64,000 nucleotides of DNA from Bacteroidales bacterium (lineage in GTDB: Bacteria > Bacteroidota > Bacteroidia > Bacteroidales > F082): the NCBI GenBank assembly GCA_030690365.1, contig JAUYGX010000127.1, forward strand, positions 1 to 64,000, in the 5' to 3' direction. This document shows, in pieces, positions 54,384 through 62,561 of this stretch; within the stretch, counting starts at the first letter, position 1, and every line of letters begins with the position of its first letter. The notes under the pieces are model-generated. The model saw nothing but the letters and a program-made list of their open reading frames with translations, did not search any database and had not been told where the DNA came from. Made by a program: the position numbers and the translations under genes.

Positions 54384-54713
54384 GCACCTGTGTCGGCAGA
54401 TTTTAGAAGAAAGATCAATCTCTATACCCCCACATCGCCCAAAAATAATTCACCAAAATAATGACTCTAAAAATCAAACCATTAAAATAAATCCCTAGAT
54501 TTACCCCGCCAAACACCCGATGATACATTTGCAATGAAAACAAAGAACCGATTTAACTAATTATAAACGGTTATGATTGGATAATATAGTGACGATGAAA
54601 TTAAATGAATACTAAAAGGATTTTTAACAACAAAGGCTTTATAATAGGCAAAGCGACAATTGTCGGTTCACAGATGTTGGGTACAATTTTACGAAAGACA
54701 ACAAAACAAACCA
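54384..54713. other. 330-base spacer
   Basis: No gene recognised. A+T-rich sequence between the S9 fragment and the phosphotransferase start; any promoter for the latter is not evident from TAnnTTTG. Confidence 0.4.
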
Positions 54714-55721
54714 ATGACACATTTTCCAGTAACAAATTCTAATCTTTCAGCAACACATATAGGACTGTTTTTACAGGAAAAATATTCCTTGAGCAAAGAC
54801 ACCAAATGCCAATTAATAAAAGCTGGTATCAATGACACATACCTGGTAACCGACAACATAGACAAATTTGTATTTAGAGTTTATAGTTTAAATTGGCGTT
54901 CAAAAACGGAGATTGATGAAGAAATTAAATTGCTGAATCAACTAAAAGAAAATGCCCTTTCAATTTCCTATCCACTTTCAGACAAAGAAAGCAACTACAT
55001 ACAAACACTAAACGCCCCGGAAGGTGACAGATTTGCAGTGCTTTTTACATTTGCATCTGGTGAAAAACAACACATAATTTCAGAACAAACTCATTTTCAA
55101 ATTGGTCAACTTATGGCACGACTTCATAAGATAACCAATAATCAGAAATTAAATCGCATTGACTATACACCCGAAGTAATTCTTATTGACTCACTAAAAA
55201 AAGTATCAGCCTTTTTGAAGAGTGATACAGAAGAAATGAACTTTATGAGATCGGCTCAAACATACTTGTTAAGGGAGTTTGAATGTGCTGACATTTCGCA
55301 AATTAGACAAGGAATTGTTCATCTTGATATTTGGTTTGACAATCTAAACATCACCACCGACAACCGGGTAACTATTTTCGACTTCGATTTCTGCGGAAAC
55401 GGTTGGCTTTGCTTAGATATTGCTTACTATATTTTACAGCTTCACAACCTTGAGAAATATGAAGCTAAAGATTATCAACCTAAAGTTGACAGTTTTATTA
55501 AAGGGTATGAATCTGTAACATCAATAAAAGCAGAAGAAAAACGACTTATTCCAATGCTTGGTGTAAGTTTATACTTTTTCTATTTAGGTGTTCAATGTCA
55601 TCGTTACGACAATTGGTCGAACTCCTTTTTGAGTGAGAACTATTTGAAAAGATTTATCAATGGACTTGTTAAAAAGTATTATGATATTTATAAACTTGGG
55701 GACAATAAAAATTGTGCCTAA
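54714..55721 (+). CDS. Aminoglycoside/choline-kinase-like phosphotransferase
   Basis: 335 residues from MTHFPVTNSNLSATHIGLF. Protein-kinase-like APH fold: LIKAGINDTYLVTDNIDKFVFRVYS (N-lobe), RQGIVHLDIWFDNLNI (catalytic Asp and Asn) and VTIFDFDFCGNGWLCLDIAYYILQL (metal-binding Asp). It resembles the HSK2/APH class that phosphorylates small molecules such as homoserine, choline or aminoglycosides; the substrate is unknown. The frame opens at a TTG at 54660 but ATG 54714 is preferred. Directly after its stop lies a possible attC-like sequence, so it could be a gene cassette. Confidence 0.82.
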   Translation: MTHFPVTNSNLSATHIGLFLQEKYSLSKDTKCQLIKAGINDTYLVTDNIDKFVFRVYSLNWRSKTEIDEEIKLLNQLKENALSISYPLSDKESNYIQTLNAPEGDRFAVLFTFASGEKQHIISEQTHFQIGQLMARLHKITNNQKLNRIDYTPEVILIDSLKKVSAFLKSDTEEMNFMRSAQTYLLREFECADISQIRQGIVHLDIWFDNLNITTDNRVTIFDFDFCGNGWLCLDIAYYILQLHNLEKYEAKDYQPKVDSFIKGYESVTSIKAEEKRLIPMLGVSLYFFYLGVQCHRYDNWSNSFLSENYLKRFINGLVKKYYDIYKLGDNKNCA

Positions 55722-55857
55722 CAGCACCTTCCCAAAAGTAGCAGTTCAGTTGTTAAATCATCCCGAAAACATGCGGGATTGTGCTTCTATCAAGGTATGC
55801 GGTATATTGGCAGTGAAGTGCCTCGAAATCGCCACCTTCGTGTGCAAAACGTTATAC
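55716..55857 (+). other. Possible attC-like recombination site
   Basis: GCCTAAC (55716-55722, matching RYYYAAC) overlaps the stop of the phosphotransferase gene, and about 140 bases later GTTATAC (55851-55857) resembles the right core site, with one mismatch to GTTRRRY. Internal hairpins exist, e.g. ATCCCG/CGGGAT near 55766-55785. The outer-arm complementarity of a classical attC is weak, and no integrase gene or second cassette is in the window. Confidence 0.25.
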
Positions 55858-55918
55858 ATATAGTTGAGAACCCAGAATCCAACCCATTGGATGAATAGAA
55901 ATTAAAAAAGTAAGTCCT

Positions 55919-58030
55919 ATGAAAAGATTATTTATTCTTGTTACAGCCTTGACAACATGTATATGTATTTCTATTGCACAGAATCCTGTTTGGATGAATT
56001 ACACGAACGGTGAGAACATTTCAGCAATAGCAGAAGATAACAATAGTGTTTGGATTGGAACAACGGCCGGTTTAGTAAAATTTGACAAAACTTCGGAAAT
56101 GTTAACCTATTTTACTGCCGCAAATTCGCCATTACCTCACAACCTGATTTCTTCAATTGCCATCGACGGGTATGGATGTATATGGATTGGGACTTCAAAT
56201 GGATTAGTTAAGATTGCTGACACAACCTGGACAACCTTTAATATGAATAATTCCGGATTGCCATCGAATGACATCTTCACAATAAGTAATGAATCAAATG
56301 GAACTTTATGGATAGGCACCTCCTGGGGATTGGCAAAATTTAATGGAACGGACTGGATTACATATGATCCGGGAAATTCAGGCTTACCAAATATGTGGGT
56401 TTTTGATATAGCCGTTGAGGAAAACGGGGATAAGTGGATTGCTACTTACGATGGCATGGCAAAATTTGATGATATAAATTGGACTGTCTACAATACTTCA
56501 AATTCTGGATTACCAAGTAATTGGGTTTATTCTATTGCAATTGACGAAAACGGATGCAAGTGGATAGGTACTCAGAATTCAGGAGGCTTGGCAAAGTTTG
56601 ACAACACAAACTGGACTGTTTTTAATACCGCTAATTCAGAATTGCCAAGTAATTTTGTTTACGCAGTTACTGTAAACGAAAACGGGGAGAAGTGGATCGC
56701 TACCACCTATGGTTTAGCAAAATTTGACGATGCCAATTGGACTATTTATCAGGTTAGTAACTCAGGCCTGCCAGACAATTATGTTCGAACAATCATGATT
56801 GACGGCAATGGGAATAAATGGGTGGGAACTTATGAAGGACTGGCTGAATTTAACGACATGAATTGGACTCCTTACAATACATCTAATTCAGGATTACCTG
56901 ACAATTGGGTTAATTCGACAGCAATTGACAATAATTGGAGCAAGTGGATTGGTACTTCAAAGGGTTTAACAAAATTTGACGATGTAAACTGGCACACTTT
57001 TAACGCATCAAATTCAGATTTACCCGGAGATGATGTGCTAACTGTATGTATTGACGAAAGTGGAAATAAATGGTTAGGAACCAATGAAGGATTAGCAAAG
57101 TTTGATAATATCAATTGGACTGTATTTAATACACTTAATTCTGACTTGCCCGGTAACTACATTACATCAATGGCCATAGAAGGTAATAGTGATAAATGGA
57201 TAGGAACTCCTAATGGTTTAGTCAAGTTTAATGATTCAATTTGGACCATTTATAACACGACCAATTCAGGAATGCCAGACAATGATGTAGACGCCATAAT
57301 CATTGATAATAACGGAAATAAGTGGATTTCCGTTGGGGGTTATGGAATTGTAAAATTTGATGATACAAACTGGACCGTTTATAACACGTCCAATTCCGGG
57401 TTGCCAGACGATTATATAAACTCCATCGCAATTGACATGAATGGGGATAAGTGGTTTGGAACATCGCAAGGATTGGCAAAATTTGATGATTTTTCTTGGA
57501 TTGTTTACAACACATCGAATTCAGAATTGCCATATGACAACATTGATATAATTGCCATTGATGATAATGATACAAAGTGGATCGGTGCATCTAATTGGAG
57601 TAGTGGCGGTTTAATAAAGTTCAATGGCTCAGAATGGGTTACATTCAACTCGTATGATTCGGGTTTGAATGATATTCTTATATCTATCACAATTGATGAT
57701 TGTGACACAAAATGGATTGGCTCATTCGGTGGAGGATTGGCGGTATTAAATGAAAATGGCATACCTGTTTCTATTCTAAATTCTAAATCGATTACAGATC
57801 AGTTAGTAATATACCCTAACCCGACCAGTGATTTTTTCCATATCAACAATGGTTTACATGACAGGCCTTCAATAGTAGAAATATTCAATATGCATGGAGA
57901 ATGTATCTCAAGAAGAATAATGGAGAACAACCACAACGCTATTGATGTCAGTAATCTGACAATTGGGCTCTATTTTATTAGAATCCGCAATGACGAGGGT
58001 GAAATGATTAAAAAACTTATTAAGAATTAA
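55919..58030 (+). CDS. Propeller-repeat T9SS-secreted protein
   Basis: 703 residues with signal peptide MKRLFILVTALTTCICISIA. About thirteen repeats of 46 residues with the core NWTVYNTSNSGLPDN, IAID.NG.KWIGT and GLAKFDD form one or two beta-propellers. The repeats match the two-component-regulator propeller (Reg_prop) of hybrid sensors, but here there is no membrane helix or kinase. The C terminus is a T9SS sorting domain (VIYPNPTSDFFHI, then GLYFIRIRNDEGEMIKKLIKN). It is thus a secreted, free-standing form of a sensor propeller. Repeats are similar enough at DNA level to allow recombination. Confidence 0.85.
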   Translation: MKRLFILVTALTTCICISIAQNPVWMNYTNGENISAIAEDNNSVWIGTTAGLVKFDKTSEMLTYFTAANSPLPHNLISSIAIDGYGCIWIGTSNGLVKIADTTWTTFNMNNSGLPSNDIFTISNESNGTLWIGTSWGLAKFNGTDWITYDPGNSGLPNMWVFDIAVEENGDKWIATYDGMAKFDDINWTVYNTSNSGLPSNWVYSIAIDENGCKWIGTQNSGGLAKFDNTNWTVFNTANSELPSNFVYAVTVNENGEKWIATTYGLAKFDDANWTIYQVSNSGLPDNYVRTIMIDGNGNKWVGTYEGLAEFNDMNWTPYNTSNSGLPDNWVNSTAIDNNWSKWIGTSKGLTKFDDVNWHTFNASNSDLPGDDVLTVCIDESGNKWLGTNEGLAKFDNINWTVFNTLNSDLPGNYITSMAIEGNSDKWIGTPNGLVKFNDSIWTIYNTTNSGMPDNDVDAIIIDNNGNKWISVGGYGIVKFDDTNWTVYNTSNSGLPDDYINSIAIDMNGDKWFGTSQGLAKFDDFSWIVYNTSNSELPYDNIDIIAIDDNDTKWIGASNWSSGGLIKFNGSEWVTFNSYDSGLNDILISITIDDCDTKWIGSFGGGLAVLNENGIPVSILNSKSITDQLVIYPNPTSDFFHINNGLHDRPSIVEIFNMHGECISRRIMENNHNAIDVSNLTIGLYFIRIRNDEGEMIKKLIKN

Positions 58031-58134
58031 TAACCCTCGCACCAGGCGTAGAATATAGAAATAAAAGTAATTATTTACCTGTCCATTTCCTCCACAATAA
58101 AATTGTAGATATGAGTTAAAGCAGTCACCTGACT

Positions 58135-58175
58135 GGCAAGCCTTAGAACTTTTTTGAAGAGTTCTAAGGCTTGCC
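58135..58175. terminator. Long perfect stem-loop between convergent genes
   Basis: A 16-base perfect inverted repeat (GGCAAGCCTTAGAACT / AGTTCTAAGGCTTGCC) with a nine-base loop lies midway between two converging genes. Neither side has a clear T-run, so it may be a bidirectional terminator or a short palindromic repeat. Confidence 0.45.
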
Positions 58176-58267
58176 CTCGATCAGGAATATTATTTAAATT
58201 ATTATCACAGTTTTAAAAGAACAGGTTTCTTGCCTTAAAACCTTGTTGCGTTTTATAACTCTGATAG

Positions 58268-60790
58268 TTACTGAATCACCACCTTCCTTACTTCTGTGAA
58301 GTCATTTATTTGGATCTTTACGAAATAAAACCCTTTCGAAAGGTTGGTCAGGTTCAGAGTGGTTTTTTCGCCATACCAGTCAAATTGATTGATCGTGTTG
58401 CCTGTGAGGGTGGTAACACAAACATTCGCTTTTTCAAAGGTGGTTTCTCCGTGAAATTCAAGCTGCATCAAGCCATTGGAAGGGTTCGGAAACAGTGAAA
58501 TATAGGATCCAAGGTTGTAATAGTTTTCGTCAATTGAAACAATTTCGCCGCCATCAATCGGCATGTCAGCAAAGGTAACCAGATTACAGGCTACATTCAA
58601 CTCCGGGTTAAAGCCGGCACTGCAATCGTCGCAAGTAACTCCGGTTACACAATTGGGGTTGTTTGGATGGCATAAATCAACATAATTTTCATAAAAAACA
58701 TAACCCAATCCCAGTGTTTCACCAGCAATATAGGGTGTTAAGTTGTAATCGAACCAGGGGGCGATCGATCCCGGGCACCATCCGGCACGGTCGTAGTACC
58801 AGGTTCCATTCTGTGGTTGACATGCATCTGGGTTGGGGTTGCAGTCGATCCAGTTATGTTGCTCGAAAGTTTCTACCCCGTTTATCCATACGTGGTGAGT
58901 GGCTTCATAGAATTCGGCGGCGTTTGAGGTGTTGAGGTCGCCCCAGCCATGGCCTGTCGAAATAAGTTTCAATTTTGCTGCTGCTGCGTTTTCCACAAAG
59001 GTATGGTTCACATTTTCCACGGGTTGTAAATCGGCATAGTCGCCAAACGGATAAATATCCCACCAAATATTGTCAATCAGGCTGTAATTATGTTGTGGCC
59101 TTCCTTCGTTGAAGTTAAATTTAAGGTCGTATAAGTATCCATTGTCCAGCGTACTGCAATTTAACCTGAAAGAAACCTTACCCTGAAGTATCGACATATA
59201 ATCTGTCAGGTCGATGGTATGAGAACAGGCTACGCCATAAGGAGTGATATACCTGATAATTTCAACCCATTTGCCATCGTAACCCCTTGCATCGACGCTT
59301 GCAACCCGGTCCCATTCACCGCAACCACCATCGGGGCAATTCACTTCCAGAGTAGCCACTATTTGATCAAAAGCCCCCATATAGCTGGGTAATTCTGCAT
59401 CCACCACTTCCGAGGTATTGCCCGGGTTGAGCCATACATCGTCAACGGCCAGTACTTCCATATCAGAAACAGCACTCACGACATTAATGTTGACATTTTT
59501 AGTGGCTGTGTAGCCGTAATTATTGGTGGCTGTAATGGTTATCACATAATTGCCATAGGCGGGTACGGGCCACCATCCTGAATAGTATCCTTCGCCCCAA
59601 TCGGTGGGATCCAATTCCTGCCCATTAACGCTAAACCGCACACTTGTTACCGAAAACAAATCAGGATATTCGATGTTTACCAAGGCAGCCAGTTGAATAT
59701 ATCCAAGTTCAGGAACCAGTACATTGCCTGCAAGCGGATTAAGTTCTTCAATTTGAGGAACATTAGTTGAAGGATCAATAACCATAAATGAATTTAAAAC
59801 CGGATTAGCCGGATCATAGGTGCCATTTCCCGGTTGGGTAGCTTCAATAACTACCTGGCCGGGACTACCGGTCAGGGTTACGGTATTGCCGTTAATGGTT
59901 GCCGGGCCTGATATCACTTCAAAAAATACTTCCAGGCCTGAAGTTGCCGTGGCTACTAGGTCAAATGGTGCATCAGTTGTCAGGTGATGGGGTATCTGAG
60001 GGAAGGAAATAGCCTGATAACCAGGGTCGAGGGTGCCGTTAAAGTTGGAAGTAGCTCCGGTAAGGGCGAAATTCATTAACTCACCATTTCTTTCACCGGA
60101 TCCGGTTTCAGAAATGAGCTGGGTTATTGAAGTGTTATCACCTCCGGGTTCCCCCTGATTAAACTTGTAGTACAATTGTAGGTTTTCTTCAGTGCCTGTC
60201 AACTCGTTGTCCATTATATCCTGTACTTCACTTTGCGACAATCCCTTGTCCCAAACGCTTACCTCGTCGATCCTTCCTCCGTAAACAAAATCGTATCCCC
60301 CAAGTAAACTTTTGCCAATGCCAAAAGGTACATCGGGATTTGAAAACAGACCGGAAGCAGCAGAACTGCCTTTAAGCGTGCCATTAACATACAGCAGTAC
60401 AGAACTGCCATCGTAAACCCATGCAAAATGCTGCCAAACCTGAGGAATTGCTGTATTAGCAGGTGCTACATATTCATGAAGTCCGGTGGTGGTCCTTAAC
60501 CGACATTCCATTACGCCGTTATTCAATTGAATCATGTAAAATTCACCATTACCTGAACCCAGTCTGAACCCCATATAACCTTGTCCATAGGCCAGCTCAT
60601 CGCACCAAAACCATCCGGTAATAGACAGTGCATTTCCGGTTGGAATATACTGGCCGGCTCCTTCAAGTATTACATAATCGTCTACCATATCGAAATGGAG
60701 GTACTGATTTGATTGGGACATTAAAAATACAGGCTGCAAAAAAATTAAGAAGAGCAGCGTAAGTCGGAATACTTTGTAGATTTTTTTCAT
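58268..60790 (-). CDS. PNGase-F-like glycoprotein amidase with LamG domain, T9SS cargo
   Basis: 840 residues: signal peptide (ending near FLMSQ), LamG/concanavalin-like domain (about 30-235; YLHFDMVDDYVI, GRIDEVSVWDKGL), Ig-like linkers, then a two-part region (about 445-765) resembling the PNGase F fold: VNCPDGGCGEWDRVASVDARG, then STGHGWGDLNTSNAAEFYEATHHVW. PNGase F removes N-glycans from asparagine. The C terminus is a T9SS sorting domain (LFPNPSNGLMQLEF ... VRKVVIQ). It follows the susC/susD pair in the same direction, which fits extracellular release of glycans for uptake. The catalytic acid residues were not verified position by position. Confidence 0.72.
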   Translation of the reverse strand: MKKIYKVFRLTLLFLIFLQPVFLMSQSNQYLHFDMVDDYVILEGAGQYIPTGNALSITGWFWCDELAYGQGYMGFRLGSGNGEFYMIQLNNGVMECRLRTTTGLHEYVAPANTAIPQVWQHFAWVYDGSSVLLYVNGTLKGSSAASGLFSNPDVPFGIGKSLLGGYDFVYGGRIDEVSVWDKGLSQSEVQDIMDNELTGTEENLQLYYKFNQGEPGGDNTSITQLISETGSGERNGELMNFALTGATSNFNGTLDPGYQAISFPQIPHHLTTDAPFDLVATATSGLEVFFEVISGPATINGNTVTLTGSPGQVVIEATQPGNGTYDPANPVLNSFMVIDPSTNVPQIEELNPLAGNVLVPELGYIQLAALVNIEYPDLFSVTSVRFSVNGQELDPTDWGEGYYSGWWPVPAYGNYVITITATNNYGYTATKNVNINVVSAVSDMEVLAVDDVWLNPGNTSEVVDAELPSYMGAFDQIVATLEVNCPDGGCGEWDRVASVDARGYDGKWVEIIRYITPYGVACSHTIDLTDYMSILQGKVSFRLNCSTLDNGYLYDLKFNFNEGRPQHNYSLIDNIWWDIYPFGDYADLQPVENVNHTFVENAAAAKLKLISTGHGWGDLNTSNAAEFYEATHHVWINGVETFEQHNWIDCNPNPDACQPQNGTWYYDRAGWCPGSIAPWFDYNLTPYIAGETLGLGYVFYENYVDLCHPNNPNCVTGVTCDDCSAGFNPELNVACNLVTFADMPIDGGEIVSIDENYYNLGSYISLFPNPSNGLMQLEFHGETTFEKANVCVTTLTGNTINQFDWYGEKTTLNLTNLSKGFYFVKIQINDFTEVRKVVIQ

Positions 60791-60877
60791 GATAAAAGGT
60801 TTTTGTAGTGACTAATTTATATTAAAGGTACTTCATTTTGAACTTATTATAAGTGGTTTTTTTCTATTTTATATTTT

Positions 60878-62503
60878 CTATGGTATCCACCAGAGTTTGG
60901 TTTCCGGCGAATCGCCTCCTTGATTGGCAACAGCCTCAGCCCAGTTGGCCGTGTTGTATTCTACTTCGGACGGGGGATAAGGCAATCTGTAATGATGGAT
61001 AGGATCGCCTTCTCTTGGGGTCATCCCTGTCCGGCGCGACAAAGCATACGCTTCCATGGGTTGTCTGAAGGCATCCAGCCACCGCTGAGTATAAATAAAG
61101 GCCAGCTTTTCTTCGTCGGTGGTGACATTCCAAAATCCAAAGGCGCTTTGTACTGTAGACTGACCTAAACCAGGTGGAATTTGAATTTGATCAGGAAAAG
61201 ACATTCCTGATGAAGGTAACTTTGACTTACTGGCCACTTCCATCCACCAGGTAACAGAAGCGTTTAGGCCGTTCATATATTCATTTTCTCCCTGATTTGG
61301 ATCCTGAGGAAGGCCAATACCCCTGAAATAGGCTTCTGCAAGAATAAAATTAATTTCAGCTCCGGTAATTAACGGAATGGGCATGAAATTTTCATCCCAT
61401 GCAAAGAAATAATTGAAAGGTGAATATATACAGGTTTCACCCTTTATCCCAAAAGATCCTGTCACATCCCGTTGAGTACCATAAGGTATGCCACCCGATG
61501 GAGGTGTACTTGCTTCAGGAATTTGTGGATAGGACACCCACTTGCTCACATTGTTTGTTTCAAAGAAGATGTAAGCCCGGGGATCGAAAATTCCACTGCC
61601 ATCTATGCTGTCGTTGTACGACAGCTGATGCCAGATATTGGAACCCATGCGCAGGTTTTCATGTTCCAGGAATGACCAGCTCAAACCGACGTTTTTAAAC
61701 CCTATTTGAGCAGGCCACAAACAGGCACTTTCACCTAAGTATGTTGTGAAATCATATCCCAGAAATATGGGCCTTTCATTTTCAACAATTCCTTTTATAA
61801 TCTCACCTGCAAGGTCGGGCTTTTTTTCGCTCATGCGCAAAGCATATCTCAATCGTAATGAGTTGGCGAATTTTTGCCATTTTAGCATATCTCCTCTAAA
61901 TAGCGGGTCGAAGCCGGAAAATGTAGGGAAAGGTTCTTCCGAAATGGCGGTTACATCAATGTTTTCGTCACACCATTTAAGTTCGCCGAGCAAGAAGGTG
62001 TAGATGGATTCCTGCGAGTCGAATTTTGGCCGTAGATATTCTAAATCCTGATACCCGTAACCAGCATCTAGAAAGGGCATATCTCCAAAAATATCGGTCA
62101 TTTTAAAGGTTTTGTACGCAAGTGCAATCTTCAGCATGGCTCTCATATTGTTTGCTTCCGCTGAATCTGGCAGTAGCTTAAACCGTTTTTCCAATTCGCG
62201 AATGGCGGGCAGGGTATGATAATAATTGCTCCACATACTTTCTGTTCCAATAGTGAAATTTCCCCATGCCTCTTTGGTTAACGCTGCTAACTGCGTTTGT
62301 TTGTACAATATTTCGTTGTTAATATACATCTGTTCGTTTCCACTTGGAACCAACGACTCAATTACACCATTAAACAGCGATCCATCACTGGCAGTGGTAA
62401 AAACATATGGATCGGTATTTATTTCTTTGAAATCTTTGGTGCAGGAATTAAAAAACAGAGAGAGAATTAACGCGAAAGTGATATATGGCAGTGATGATTT
62501 CAT
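60878..62503 (-). CDS. SusD/RagB-like nutrient-binding lipoprotein
   Basis: 541 residues from MKSSLPYITFALILSLFFNS with a lipobox cysteine (FNSCTKD). The SusD_2-type family is indicated by the N-terminal CTKDFKEINTDPY, the TPR-like helices, TDIFGDMPFLDAGYG and the C-terminal QRWLDAFRQPMEAYALSRRTG. SusD proteins cap the SusC transporter at the surface and bind glycans or peptides. It directly follows the SusC gene, and the PNGase-F-like gene follows it. The frame opens at 62521 but the lipoprotein signal starts at 62503. Confidence 0.92.
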   Translation of the reverse strand: MKSSLPYITFALILSLFFNSCTKDFKEINTDPYVFTTASDGSLFNGVIESLVPSGNEQMYINNEILYKQTQLAALTKEAWGNFTIGTESMWSNYYHTLPAIRELEKRFKLLPDSAEANNMRAMLKIALAYKTFKMTDIFGDMPFLDAGYGYQDLEYLRPKFDSQESIYTFLLGELKWCDENIDVTAISEEPFPTFSGFDPLFRGDMLKWQKFANSLRLRYALRMSEKKPDLAGEIIKGIVENERPIFLGYDFTTYLGESACLWPAQIGFKNVGLSWSFLEHENLRMGSNIWHQLSYNDSIDGSGIFDPRAYIFFETNNVSKWVSYPQIPEASTPPSGGIPYGTQRDVTGSFGIKGETCIYSPFNYFFAWDENFMPIPLITGAEINFILAEAYFRGIGLPQDPNQGENEYMNGLNASVTWWMEVASKSKLPSSGMSFPDQIQIPPGLGQSTVQSAFGFWNVTTDEEKLAFIYTQRWLDAFRQPMEAYALSRRTGMTPREGDPIHHYRLPYPPSEVEYNTANWAEAVANQGGDSPETKLWWIP

Positions 62504-62561
62504 GTGATTTGTGTTATACATTGTGCTGTGTTTTAATTAACTCAGTTGAATATTTTGAAAA

